From positions 1-32,392 of the forward strand of contig JABFYB010000444.1 of NCBI GenBank assembly GCA_013361475.1: a stretch of 32,392 nt of DNA, written 5' to 3'. Below are positions 1 through 6,538 of the stretch, piece after piece. Under the pieces are notes generated by a model. It ran no database searches. It saw only the letters and a list, made by a program, of their open reading frames with translations, and had not been told where the DNA came from. The DNA is from Hamadaea sp. Lineage in GTDB: Bacteria > Actinomycetota > Actinomycetes > Mycobacteriales > Micromonosporaceae. The position numbers and the translations under genes were made by a program. Position 1 is the first letter of the stretch. Every line of letters starts with the position of its first letter.

Positions 1-312
1 CACCGCGCCGACGGCGACCGCCTGCCCGACACAGATCGTCGCGATCTGCGGCCTGATGTAGCGCATCGTGTCGTAGACGGCCAGCATGGCGCTGGGATCG
101 CCGCCCTCGCAGTTGATGTAGAGCTGGATCTCGCGCTCCGGATTGTCTGCCTCCAAGTGCAGCAGCTGCGCGACCAGCGCGTTCGCGACTCCGGCGTCGA
201 GCGCCGTGCCGAGGTAGACGACCCGCTCGGTCAGCAGGTGCGAGTAGACGTCCATGACGCGATCGCCGCGCGGATGCTGAGCGATGACGTTCGGGATCAT
301 GTAGCTGCTCAT
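1..312 (-). CDS. clpP: ClpP-family subunit, catalytic Ser replaced by Ala (5' part only; gene runs off the window)
   Basis: The visible 104 residues are the N-terminal half of a Clp protease proteolytic subunit, which normally forms heptameric rings fed by a Clp ATPase. Family landmarks are YLGTALD, QLYIN, LAVYDTMRYI and TICVGQ. Where active ClpP has GQAASMGA, this protein reads GQAVAVGA, so the nucleophile position (about residue 100) is Ala. The oxyanion-loop region GGSVTAG is also altered, to GGDPSAM. This resembles the inactive ClpR-type subunits of other lineages. Start ATG at 312; a GGAGG lies about 10 nt upstream, and the ATG overlaps the stop of the upstream clpP by 4 bp (ATGA), so the two are translationally coupled. 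The His/Asp region lies outside the window. Confidence 0.88.
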   Translation of the reverse strand, partial: MSSYMIPNVIAQHPRGDRVMDVYSHLLTERVVYLGTALDAGVANALVAQLLHLEADNPEREIQLYINCEGGDPSAMLAVYDTMRYIRPQIATICVGQAVAVGAV

Positions 313-938
313 CGGGACGTCGCCTCCTCGGCCGCGCGGAGGCCGACGTAGCGGCGGCGGCCCCGCGGCGCGATGTCGTCGAACTCCGCGACGATCTCGT
401 CGATGAACCCGTACTCGAGGGCCTCCTGAGTGGTGTACCAGCGGTCGTGCAGGGAATCTTCGAAGACGCGCTCGACGGGCTGGCCGGTGTCCTCCGCGAT
501 CAGCCGCAGCACGGTGTCGCGAGTATGACGCAGGTCGTTGGCCTGCAACTCGACGTCGACCGCGGTGCCGGCGATGCCCGCCGAGCCTTGGTGCATGAGC
601 ACCCGGGCGTGCGGCATCGCCCGCCGCTTGCCACGGGTCCCGGCCGAGAGCAGGAACTGACCGGCGCTGTACGCGATGCCCAGCGCCAAGGTCGACACGG
701 CGCACGGGAGCACCCGCATGACGTCGCGGATCGCCAGCATGGACGGCACCGACCCGCCCGGAGAGTGAATCCACAGGGCGATGTCGGTGGACGGATCATC
801 CATCGCCAGCGTGATCAGCTGTGTCGTCAGCAGGGTGCCGTTGTCGTCGTCCAGCGTGCCGTCCAGGACGAGGACACGCTGCTCGTACAGCTCACGCCGG
901 ACGCGCTCGGTGAACATCGGGGGTCTTTGCTCGCTCAT
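309..938 (-). CDS. clpP: ATP-dependent Clp protease proteolytic subunit (active-type ClpP)
   Basis: A full-length 209-residue ClpP. The catalytic triad is readable: Ser91 in GIAYSAGQFLL, His116 in RVLMHQGSAG and Asp165 in HDRWYTT. The C-terminal signature TTQEALEYGFIDEI also fits. The start is placed at ATG 938, preceded by GGGTGG; the open frame continues 132 bp further up, but that extension does not look like ClpP. It is the first gene of a two-gene operon with the Ser-less ClpP downstream and is divergent from a PopR/ClgR-like regulator. The arrangement matches the clpP3-clpP4 second clp operon known from Streptomyces, but which paralogue number applies cannot be settled from sequence alone. 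Confidence 0.93.
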   Translation of the reverse strand: MSEQRPPMFTERVRRELYEQRVLVLDGTLDDDNGTLLTTQLITLAMDDPSTDIALWIHSPGGSVPSMLAIRDVMRVLPCAVSTLALGIAYSAGQFLLSAGTRGKRRAMPHARVLMHQGSAGIAGTAVDVELQANDLRHTRDTVLRLIAEDTGQPVERVFEDSLHDRWYTTQEALEYGFIDEIVAEFDDIAPRGRRRYVGLRAAEEATSR

Positions 939-979
939 CAGTCCACCCTGCCCGCCGTACCGGGCCGGACGGGGTGCCG

Positions 980-994
980 TCTGCCGTCGGCAGA
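980..994. promoter_or_regulatory. Perfect palindrome between clpP operon and regulator gene
   Basis: TCTGCCGTCGGCAGA is a perfect 7-1-7 inverted repeat, 42 bp upstream of the clpP start and in the divergent control region. It is a candidate binding site for the neighbouring XRE-family regulator. That it is the actual operator is inference from position and symmetry. Confidence 0.5.
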
Positions 995-1117
995 TCTGCT
1001 CACAGCAGCGGAAACCGCGTTCGGCTGTGGGCGGAAGAGCCACTCGTGGGGGCACCGTCCGCTTTACCATGAGGCGTGGCTCAGACCCCCTGGACAGACG
1101 ACGCCCCGACCGGCCGC

Positions 1118-1171
1118 GAGACTCGATCCGACCGTGAGACGCGATCCGACGGTGAAACGCGATCAGACCGT
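1118..1171 (+). repeat. Three tandem 18-bp direct repeats upstream of the regulator gene
   Basis: Three consecutive 18-bp units (1118-1135, 1136-1153, 1154-1171) follow the pattern GAGACGCGATCCGACCGT, with two to three differences between copies. They end 24 bp before the preferred start (ATG 1196) of the popR-like gene. If translation began at the in-frame GTG 1076, they would encode three RETRSD-type hexapeptides. That N-terminal stretch has no resemblance to the regulator family, so a leader or control region is preferred. Confidence 0.7.
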
Positions 1172-1195
1172 GGGCAAGGCCGTGGGCAGGGGCTG

Positions 1196-1519
1196 ATGAC
1201 GGCGCCCCGCCCGGCGAACCATCCTGATCGCGAGCCGCTGTGGCGCCACGTCCTCGGCGAACACCTGCGATCGCTTCGCCTGGAGCGCGGGGAGACGCTC
1301 GTTGAGACGGCGGCCCGGGCGGGCGTGTCGCCGCAGTACCTCTCCGAGATGGAGCGCGGCACCAAGGAACCGTCCAGCGAGATGATCGCCGCGGTCACCG
1401 GAGCGCTGGATGTCACTCTCGTCGATGTCGCAGCGGCGATCGCGGAGAACCTCCGGAACCTGCGGCCGAGCGTGTTCACCGGTCCCACCTGCCGGGCGGC
1501 GTACGCGCTGGCCGCCTGA
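1196..1519 (+). CDS. popR: XRE-family regulator of clp genes (PopR/ClgR-like) with SsrA-like C-terminus
   Basis: A 107-residue DNA-binding protein. Residues 21-77 form a Cro/C1-type HTH with the ClgR/PopR hallmark VSPQYLSEMERGTKEPSSE; such proteins activate clp protease genes in actinobacteria. The C-terminus is CRAAYALAA, identical in its last five residues to the E. coli SsrA degradation tag. In Streptomyces, PopR activates clpP3-clpP4 and is itself degraded by ClpP through its two terminal alanines, so the same feedback is likely here. Start ATG 1196 is preceded by GGGCAGGGG; an in-frame GTG at 1076 would add 40 low-complexity residues spanning the tandem repeats. It is divergent from the clpP operon. 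The choice of popR over clgR rests on context and the C-terminus. Confidence 0.8.
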   Translation: MTAPRPANHPDREPLWRHVLGEHLRSLRLERGETLVETAARAGVSPQYLSEMERGTKEPSSEMIAAVTGALDVTLVDVAAAIAENLRNLRPSVFTGPTCRAAYALAA

Positions 1520-1530
1520 CGGCGAGGTCG

Positions 1531-2097
1531 TCAGCGCAGGACCGAGTCGACGATCGCGCGTACCGCCTCCGGCGTCGGCGGCCCGGCGGTGCGGTCGGCG
1601 AACTGCAGATGGGCGGTGCCGATCAGCATCGCGCCGAGAGTTTGCGGGTCGGCGGCCGGATCCACCCGCCCCAGTCGCTGTTCGGCCGCCAGATACTCGC
1701 CGAGCATGATCGCGCCCTCGGTCAGCACCGGCACCCCGGCCGGCCAGGTACGCCGCAGCCGTACCCGCAGCTGCGACCGGAAGGTGACCAGCGGGACGAT
1801 CGCCAGCGCGACCGAGCTGAGCAACGCCGTCAACGCCTCGGTGACGTTGTCGGCGACGGTTCCACCGCCGACCGCGTCGGTGAGCGCGGGGGGTGTCTGC
1901 CCGACGCGGTCGAGGACGAACTCGGCGAGGAACTCGTCGAAGTCGGCGAAGTGCTTGTGCAGTACGCCTTTGGCCACCCCGGCCTCGTCGGTCACCGCCC
2001 GGCTGGTCAGCGCGCTCGGCCCGTCGCGGAGCAGGATGCGCTCGGCCGCGTCGAACAGCTGCTGGCGTACGTCGCGCAGGGCTACGCCGGTCGGCAC
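1531..2097 (-). CDS. TetR-family transcriptional repressor
   Basis: 188 residues. The N-terminal TetR HTH is clear (VRQQLFDAAERILLRDG, then SRAVTDEAGVAKGVLHKHFADFDEFLAEFV); the C-terminal ligand domain is variable, as usual in the family. The start is placed at GTG 2097 because GGGGAG lies 6 nt upstream. The frame is open to 2145, but that would run through the operator region. The gene is divergent from a SAM methyltransferase, and two palindromes lie between them, so it most likely represses that gene and itself. The ligand is unknown. Confidence 0.88.
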   Translation of the reverse strand: MPTGVALRDVRQQLFDAAERILLRDGPSALTSRAVTDEAGVAKGVLHKHFADFDEFLAEFVLDRVGQTPPALTDAVGGGTVADNVTEALTALLSSVALAIVPLVTFRSQLRVRLRRTWPAGVPVLTEGAIMLGEYLAAEQRLGRVDPAADPQTLGAMLIGTAHLQFADRTAGPPTPEAVRAIVDSVLR

Positions 2098-2110
2098 AGG
2101 TGACTCCCCA

Positions 2111-2139
2111 TTGCAGAGTGGGCAAGCGCCCACTAGTGT
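2111..2139 (+). promoter_or_regulatory. Leaderless promoter of the methyltransferase gene
   Basis: TTGCAG (2111-2116), a 17-bp spacer, then TAGTGT (2134-2139). Six bases later comes the ATG at 2146, where transcription would be expected to begin. No ribosome-binding site precedes the ATG, which fits a leaderless mRNA. Confidence 0.65.
2117..2134. promoter_or_regulatory. TetR operator candidate 1 (fills the promoter spacer)
   Basis: AGTGGGCAAGCGCCCACT is a perfect 7-4-7 inverted repeat. It occupies the spacer between the -35 and -10 boxes exactly, a position where a bound repressor would block RNA polymerase. Confidence 0.65.
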
Positions 2140-2152
2140 GGGCACATGCCCA
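2139..2152. promoter_or_regulatory. TetR operator candidate 2 (covers transcription start and ATG)
   Basis: TGGGCACATGCCCA is a perfect 6-2-6 inverted repeat sharing the GTGGGC/GCCCA core of the first palindrome. The methyltransferase ATG (2146-2148) lies inside it, so operator, transcription start and start codon coincide. Confidence 0.6.
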
Positions 2153-2931
2153 TTCTAGAGCCTCACCGGGACCGCGGGACGGCGGAGTCGTTCGGCGTCG
2201 ACGCGGACCGCTATGACCGCACCCGACCGGCGTACCCGGCCGATCTGATCGCGCGGATCGTCGAGCTGAGCCCCGGCCGGGAGATCCTCGACGTCGGCTG
2301 CGGCACCGGCATCGCCGCCCGGCAGTTCCAGGCCGCCGGCTGCGCCGTCCTCGGCGTCGAGCCCGATCCCCGCATGGCGGCGTACGCCCAGACCACCGGC
2401 GTCCAGGCCGAGGTGGCGACCTTCGAGGACTGGGACGCCCGCGGGCGGCGGTTCGACGCGGTCGTCGCCGGAACGGCGTGGCATTGGATCGACCCCGTCG
2501 CCGGCGCGACCAAGGCCGCCGACGTGCTACGGCCGGAGGGCGTGCTCGCCCCGTTCGGCCACGCCTTCGAGCCGCCCGCCGAGCTCGCCGCCGCGAGCGC
2601 GGACGTCGTCCGCCGGGTGTTCCCGCAGGCGCCGGTGCCACCCGCCGGGATCTCCGTCCTCGACGGCTACCAGGGGATGTACGCGAAGTTCGCGGCGGCG
2701 GTGCAGGAGACCGGGCGGTTCGCCGACCCCGAGCCCTTCCGGTTCGACTGGCAACGCGCGTACGCCCGCGACGAGTGGCTGGCGCAGCTGCCGACCTCCG
2801 GCGGCCTCACCCGGCTCGCGCCGGACCAGCTGGCCGAAGTGCTCGCCGCCGTCGGCGCGGCGATCGACCAGCTCGGCGGCACTTTCACGATGCGCTACGC
2901 CACCGTCGGCTTCACCGCCGTACGCCGTTAG
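2146..2931 (+). CDS. Class I SAM-dependent methyltransferase
   Basis: 261 residues with a Rossmann-type methyltransferase fold. Motif I is ILDVGCGTG (residues 47-55), the acidic residue after strand 2 is in LGVEPDPRM, and the post-motif region FDAVVAGTAWHWIDPVAG resembles the Methyltransf_11/25 group acting on small molecules. The N-terminal pattern DADRYDRTRPAYP is common in actinobacterial members. The start is at 2146 with no ribosome-binding site, consistent with the leaderless promoter. Regulation by the divergent TetR gene is likely from the operators. The stop overlaps the convergent TetR gene by 4 bp. The substrate cannot be deduced. Confidence 0.9.
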   Translation: MPILEPHRDRGTAESFGVDADRYDRTRPAYPADLIARIVELSPGREILDVGCGTGIAARQFQAAGCAVLGVEPDPRMAAYAQTTGVQAEVATFEDWDARGRRFDAVVAGTAWHWIDPVAGATKAADVLRPEGVLAPFGHAFEPPAELAAASADVVRRVFPQAPVPPAGISVLDGYQGMYAKFAAAVQETGRFADPEPFRFDWQRAYARDEWLAQLPTSGGLTRLAPDQLAEVLAAVGAAIDQLGGTFTMRYATVGFTAVRR

Positions 2932-3623
2932 CCGATCCCGCTCAGCACGCGCGCCAAGCCGTAGCGGAACAGCCGGTCCGGCCGGTCCTCGGCATGCGGG
3001 GTCTCCGCGTCGAGCATGATGCGGCTGAGCTGCGGATACCGTCCACTGCCGATGACGGCGTCCCCGTACGCGCCCTGGGCGTCCAGCCAGCCGCGCATGT
3101 CCTGCCCGGACCGTCGGGCGGCTTCCCGTTCGGCGAGTTCGTCGATGACGTGCCCGCGTACGAAGGTCAGCACCGTCTGCACTCGGAGCAGCGTCTCGTC
3201 GGCCGTCAGCCCGAGCCCGGCCAGCGTCGCGTACATCGCCTCCTGCCAGGCCAGCCCGTTCGGGCCGAGGGACGGCCGCGACGCGGGCAGGCCCGCCAGC
3301 CACGGGTGCCGGAGCACCAACTCGCGTTGTGCGGAGGCGACCGCCGACAGATCCGTCCGCCAGTCGCCGGTCGGCTCGGGCGGATCGGCCTCGCCGAGCA
3401 CGGCGTCCACCATCAGGTCGAACAGCTCGTCCTTGTTCACGATGTATCGATAGAGCGTGGCCGGGCCGGTCCCCAGCTCGGCGGCGACTCGCCGTAGCGA
3501 TACCGCGTCGAGCCCATCCGCGTCGGCCAGGCGTACTGCGGTGGCGGCGATGTCGGCCCGCCGGTGGGCCGGCCGTGGGCCGCGGGCGCCGCGTTCGGGC
3601 CGCAGCCAGATCGGCTCGGTCAC
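2928..3623 (-). CDS. TetR-family transcriptional regulator (TetR_C type)
   Basis: 231 residues. The HTH is in IAATAVRLADADGLDAVSL followed by RRVAAELGTGPATLYRYI and NKDELFDLMVDAV. The larger C-terminal domain looks like the tetracycline-repressor-like TetR_C group (HPWLAGLPASRPSLGPN, LTFVRGHVIDELAERE). GTG 3623 is chosen because GGAGGT lies 7 nt upstream. ATG codons at 3629 and 3638 are in frame but sit on or before that ribosome-binding site. It is divergent from an alpha/beta hydrolase gene, which is its probable target. Confidence 0.88.
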   Translation of the reverse strand: MTEPIWLRPERGARGPRPAHRRADIAATAVRLADADGLDAVSLRRVAAELGTGPATLYRYIVNKDELFDLMVDAVLGEADPPEPTGDWRTDLSAVASAQRELVLRHPWLAGLPASRPSLGPNGLAWQEAMYATLAGLGLTADETLLRVQTVLTFVRGHVIDELAEREAARRSGQDMRGWLDAQGAYGDAVIGSGRYPQLSRIMLDAETPHAEDRPDRLFRYGLARVLSGIG

Positions 3624-3673
3624 GCTCATCACCTCCATGCCGCGATGACCATTATTGCGATCACTGTACGCGG

Positions 3674-3679
3674 TAAGCT
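3674..3679 (+). promoter_or_regulatory. Possible -10 box of the hydrolase gene
   Basis: TAAGCT matches TANNNT and lies 11 nt before ATG 3691, which has no ribosome-binding site. No convincing -35 hexamer was found. The AT-rich stretch 3647-3690 is the control region shared with the divergent TetR gene. Confidence 0.35.
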
Positions 3680-3690
3680 ACCGTCAAATT

Positions 3691-4542
3691 ATGCGAACAG
3701 CGTTCTCAGTTTCTCGGGAAGCGGTCACCTCGGCCGACGGCACCGTCATCGGCTACCGGCGCGTCGGATCCGGCCCACCCGTCCTCGTCCTGCACGGCAG
3801 CATGCTCGCCGCCCAGCACATGATGCGGCTGGCGTACGCGCTGGCCGACGACTTCACCGTCACCGTTCCCGACCGGCGCGGACGCGGCAGCAGCGGACCG
3901 CATGGCGACGCGTACCGGATGGCCCGCGAGATCGAAGACGTCGCAGCCCTCGCCGAAGCGACGGGAGCGAGCCGGGTCTTCGGCCTCAGCTCCGGCGGCC
4001 TGATCGCCCTGTACGCCGCCCGCACCCTGCCGCAGCTCGACCGCGTGGCCGCCTACGAGCCGCCCCTGTCCGTCGACGGCTCGGTGCCGATCGCCTGGCT
4101 GGACCGCTTCGATCGAGAGATCGCCGCCGGCGAACGGGGCAAGGCACTGGTCACCGCGCTCAAGTCGATGGGCGTCGAACCGCTGTTCAACCGGGTGCCC
4201 CGGCCGGTGCTCGACCTGGTGATGCCGCTGACGGTCCGGCTGCAGCGCGACGCCCCGGCCGGCGACGTGACGATCGAGGCGCTCACCCCGACCATGCACT
4301 TCGACATGGCACTCGTGCGCGAAACCGCCGACACAGCCGACGACCTCGCCCACCTCGACGCCCAGGTCCTGCTGCTCGGCGGCAGCCGCAGCCCCGCCTA
4401 CCTCGGCACCGCCCTCGACGCGCTCACCAGCGCCATCCCGGGCGCGCAGCGCCGGACGCTGCCCGGCCTCGGCCACTCCGGCCCCGAAGACGACGGCCGT
4501 CCGGAGCTGGTGGCCGAGGTGCTCCGCGACTTCTTCCGCTAA
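3691..4542 (+). CDS. Alpha/beta hydrolase fold protein
   Basis: 283 residues. The oxyanion-hole motif LVLHGSM is at residues 33-37, the nucleophile elbow GLSSG gives Ser100, and the C-terminal GLGHSG gives the catalytic His near 262. The acid is probably in the LLLGGSRSPAYLG region. The VPDRRGRGSS motif is typical of the family. ATG 3691 is preferred over the upstream TTG 3655, since homology-like sequence starts only there. A TetR regulator is divergent, which suggests inducible detoxification or catabolism. It overlaps the convergent flavin reductase gene by 4 bp. The substrate is unknown. Confidence 0.9.
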   Translation: MRTAFSVSREAVTSADGTVIGYRRVGSGPPVLVLHGSMLAAQHMMRLAYALADDFTVTVPDRRGRGSSGPHGDAYRMAREIEDVAALAEATGASRVFGLSSGGLIALYAARTLPQLDRVAAYEPPLSVDGSVPIAWLDRFDREIAAGERGKALVTALKSMGVEPLFNRVPRPVLDLVMPLTVRLQRDAPAGDVTIEALTPTMHFDMALVRETADTADDLAHLDAQVLLLGGSRSPAYLGTALDALTSAIPGAQRRTLPGLGHSGPEDDGRPELVAEVLRDFFR

Positions 4543-5129
4543 TCCGTCTCAGCCCGGAAATTGTGCCCGAGCCGCTCGCCCAGCCCGAAGTAGTGCCGGA
4601 AGTTGTAGATGAGCGGACTCCACCGGCGGGGATCGACATGATCGGTGCCGGGCACGACGATCTCCGGGTCGGCGTGCACGGCCACGACGCTCGCCTGCGC
4701 GATGAGGAAATCGTCGGCGGCGTTGCGGCTCACCGCCTCGACGCGCGCCTCCAGCTGCAGCGGGCACTCCGTGACGCGCGGCGGGCGTACCTTCACCGAC
4801 GGCACCGGCGTCAGCCCGGCCGCGCCGAACTTGTCGCGTTCATGCCGATAGGCCGCCCGCTTGTGGTCCGGCACCGGCCACGCGCCGGTCAGGTCCGCGA
4901 GGCGCTCCACGGCGGCCCACTGCCGCGGTCCCGGCACGCTGATCACGACTTCCGGCCGCTTCGCCAAGTTGTACGCCGTATGCCCGGCCGGTCCGAGGCC
5001 CAGCACGAGGGTGTGCCCGAGCGCCCAAGCCGACGAGTTCGGCGCGAGATTGGCGCTGCCGTCGTCGTTCTCGGTGGACAGCAGCACGACCGGGGTGCCG
5101 AAGTAGAGGATCTTCGGGGCGATGATCAT
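4539..5129 (-). CDS. Flavin reductase-like (FMN-binding split barrel) protein
   Basis: 196 residues resembling the DIM6/NTAB flavin-reductase family, which bind FMN in a split beta-barrel and commonly reduce flavin or supply reduced flavin to a partner oxygenase. Visible family features are PVVLLSTENDDGSANLAPNS near the N-terminus, AYNLAKRPEVVISVP, and the pairing of a beta-barrel core with RVEAVSRNAADDFLIAQASV. ATG 5129 lies 7 nt after TAGCGT, with no ribosome-binding site, so it is probably leaderless. A divergent ArsR-type regulator follows. No partner oxygenase is nearby. Confidence 0.82.
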   Translation of the reverse strand: MIIAPKILYFGTPVVLLSTENDDGSANLAPNSSAWALGHTLVLGLGPAGHTAYNLAKRPEVVISVPGPRQWAAVERLADLTGAWPVPDHKRAAYRHERDKFGAAGLTPVPSVKVRPPRVTECPLQLEARVEAVSRNAADDFLIAQASVVAVHADPEIVVPGTDHVDPRRWSPLIYNFRHYFGLGERLGHNFRAETD

Positions 5130-5136
5130 GTCGCCG

Positions 5137-5142
5137 ACGCTA
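5137..5142 (-). promoter_or_regulatory. -10 box of the flavin reductase gene (leaderless)
   Basis: On the minus strand this reads TAGCGT (TANNNT), with seven bases before ATG 5129. No strong -35 is seen at 16-18 bp. Confidence 0.45.
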
Positions 5143-5194
5143 ATCCCGGTACGCTTCGGCGCCGGCCGAACCGTGACTGCGGCATCATTGCCTG

Positions 5195-5872
5195 ATGACC
5201 ACGCCCGACCTGGCCGGATTCGCCGCCCTGCTGGCCGACCGCACACGCGCCGGCTTCTGCCTGGCGCTGCTGGACGGCCGGGCGTGGACCGTCTCCGAAC
5301 TCGCCCGCCACAGCGGCGTGGCCGCGTCGACCGCCACCGAACACGTCCACCGCCTCGTCGCCGGAGGCATCGTCGTCGAACACCGCCAAGGACGGCACCG
5401 CTACGTCCGCATCCGCGACGAGGAGACCGCCGCCCTGATCGAAGCCATGGCGCAGGCAGCCCCGAAGATCCGCGTACCGGTCCGGGGGCTGGCCGACGAC
5501 CGGCGCGGCAAGGCGCTGGCCTACGCACGCACCTGCTACGACCATCTCGCCGGCGCGCTCGGCGTCACCCTCGCCCGCGCGATGACCGAACACGGCTTCG
5601 TCACCTGGACCGACGGCCCCGCGCTGACCAAGCCGGGCGCTGCCTGGCTCACCGACCTCGGCGTAGTCCTGCCCGCCCCGTCCCGCCGACCGCCGTTGCG
5701 CGGCTGCCTGGACTGGACCGAACGCGTCGAACACCTCGGCGGCGCCATCGGCGCGGCCCTGTGCGCGTACGCCAAAGCCGACGGCTGGGTCACCCCGATC
5801 GGCACCGGACGCGCGCTCGCCGTCACCGAGCGAGGTCGCGCCGTCCTCGCCCCCTGGGGCGCCATCCCCTGA
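5195..5872 (+). CDS. ArsR/winged-helix transcriptional regulator
   Basis: 225 residues. The N-terminal winged helix is clear: ADRTRAGFCLALLDGRAWTV, SELARHSGVAASTATEHVHRL and the wing IVVEHRQGRHRYVRI (to about residue 75), typical of HTH_20/ArsR regulators. The long C-terminal part is shared with larger actinobacterial ArsR proteins and lacks an obvious metal-binding cysteine cluster, so the signal is probably not a metal. The start is ATG 5195. It is divergent from the flavin reductase gene with 65 bp between starts, so it probably controls that gene. Confidence 0.85.
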   Translation: MTTPDLAGFAALLADRTRAGFCLALLDGRAWTVSELARHSGVAASTATEHVHRLVAGGIVVEHRQGRHRYVRIRDEETAALIEAMAQAAPKIRVPVRGLADDRRGKALAYARTCYDHLAGALGVTLARAMTEHGFVTWTDGPALTKPGAAWLTDLGVVLPAPSRRPPLRGCLDWTERVEHLGGAIGAALCAYAKADGWVTPIGTGRALAVTERGRAVLAPWGAIP

Positions 5873-5947
5873 TGCCCGCTTGGTTCACCGTTGATGAGCC
5901 GAGTCAGTTGGGGACTCACCGGTCGAACCCCGCCGCTCACAGCGCGC

Positions 5948-5953
5948 TACGGT
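5948..5953 (+). promoter_or_regulatory. -10 box of the 5959 gene (leaderless)
   Basis: TACGGT (TANNNT) followed by five bases and ATG 5959; no ribosome-binding site precedes the ATG. Confidence 0.45.
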
Positions 5954-5958
5954 GTGGC

Positions 5959-6288
5959 ATGTCCGCAATCGCTGTCACCAACGACTCGGCAGGATGGCTC
6001 GTCCTGTGGATCGAGCCCTACGGTGAGGATCGCTGGCTCCGGACGGGCGAGACGTTCGTCGTACGCACCGACTACTCCGGCGACGAGCCGCCCTTCACCA
6101 TCCAATATTGGGTGAACACCGATGATCGTGCTGCCGGTATCGAGAACGTCACCGTGGTTGTCAACGAAGGCTTCTACCAGGGAGTCCTGGACAGTGAAGG
6201 CGGCGTCGTCGAATGCGGTCATCAGCGGCCTGCCGAGATCGTAGCGAAGTGGCAGGCGGTGATCAGACGCCTGCAGTCTGGGCGCTGA
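5959..6288 (+). CDS. Small hypothetical protein (109 residues)
   Basis: I do not recognise the family. The protein is soluble, acidic and rich in aromatic residues (WLVLWIEPYGEDRW, FVVRTDYSG, PPFTIQYWVN), with the look of a small beta-sandwich or barrel domain, and has no signal peptide or membrane segment. Its C-terminal end turns basic (AVIRRLQSGR). The frame is open far upstream, but the resembling-protein part, and a TANNNT box 5 nt away, begin at ATG 5959. It stands alone between the ArsR gene and the HNH pseudogene region. Confidence 0.65.
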   Translation: MSAIAVTNDSAGWLVLWIEPYGEDRWLRTGETFVVRTDYSGDEPPFTIQYWVNTDDRAAGIENVTVVVNEGFYQGVLDSEGGVVECGHQRPAEIVAKWQAVIRRLQSGR

Positions 6289-6313
6289 GAGCGCTACCGG
6301 TTGTGCGCCTGTG

Positions 6314-6361
6314 GTGTGCGATTTATGGCCGATTCGCAAGATCGTGTGCCGACGGTGTGCG
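6314..6361 (+). repeat. Left copy of direct repeat flanking the HNH pseudogene
   Basis: This 48-bp segment aligns with 7119-7165 at 37 of 48 positions. Shared blocks are GTGTGCGA, GCCGATTC, AAGATCGTG and GCCGA. Weaker similarity continues about 12 bp upstream of both copies (TGTGC..C.GTG). The rest of 6289-6538 holds no gene that I can support. Confidence 0.6.
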
Positions 6362-6538
6362 CCAAGAGGCCGTTTCCCGCATACGGCGGGAGTTTGATCA
6401 CGGAATCTGGCGCGAAATCGCAGATGGGGGTACGCGACCGGCGTTAGTCGCTTGTGGACTATCTGACGGTGGATCGTGGCACATTCTCGTGATCTTGACC
6501 CCTTGAAGGTGTTCGTGCCCTCGTTCTAATGTTAATCC

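Noticed and set aside
1118-1171. CRISPR-like array
   Set aside because: Repeats are directly adjacent 18-bp units without spacers, and no cas genes are present.
1076-1195. N-terminal extension of the PopR-like protein from GTG 1076
   Set aside because: It would encode repeated RETRSD units unlike any family member, whereas ATG 1196 has a ribosome-binding site and gives the expected length.
1163-2641. Minus-strand 492-codon open frame across popR, TetR and methyltransferase genes
   Set aside because: Arg/Pro/Ala-rich shadow translation with no family resemblance; the real genes in other frames have motifs, ribosome-binding sites and operators.
3564-5195. Plus-strand 543-codon open frame over the hydrolase and flavin reductase region
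   Set aside because: Low-complexity Arg/Pro translation in the wrong frame of the hydrolase and antisense to the reductase.
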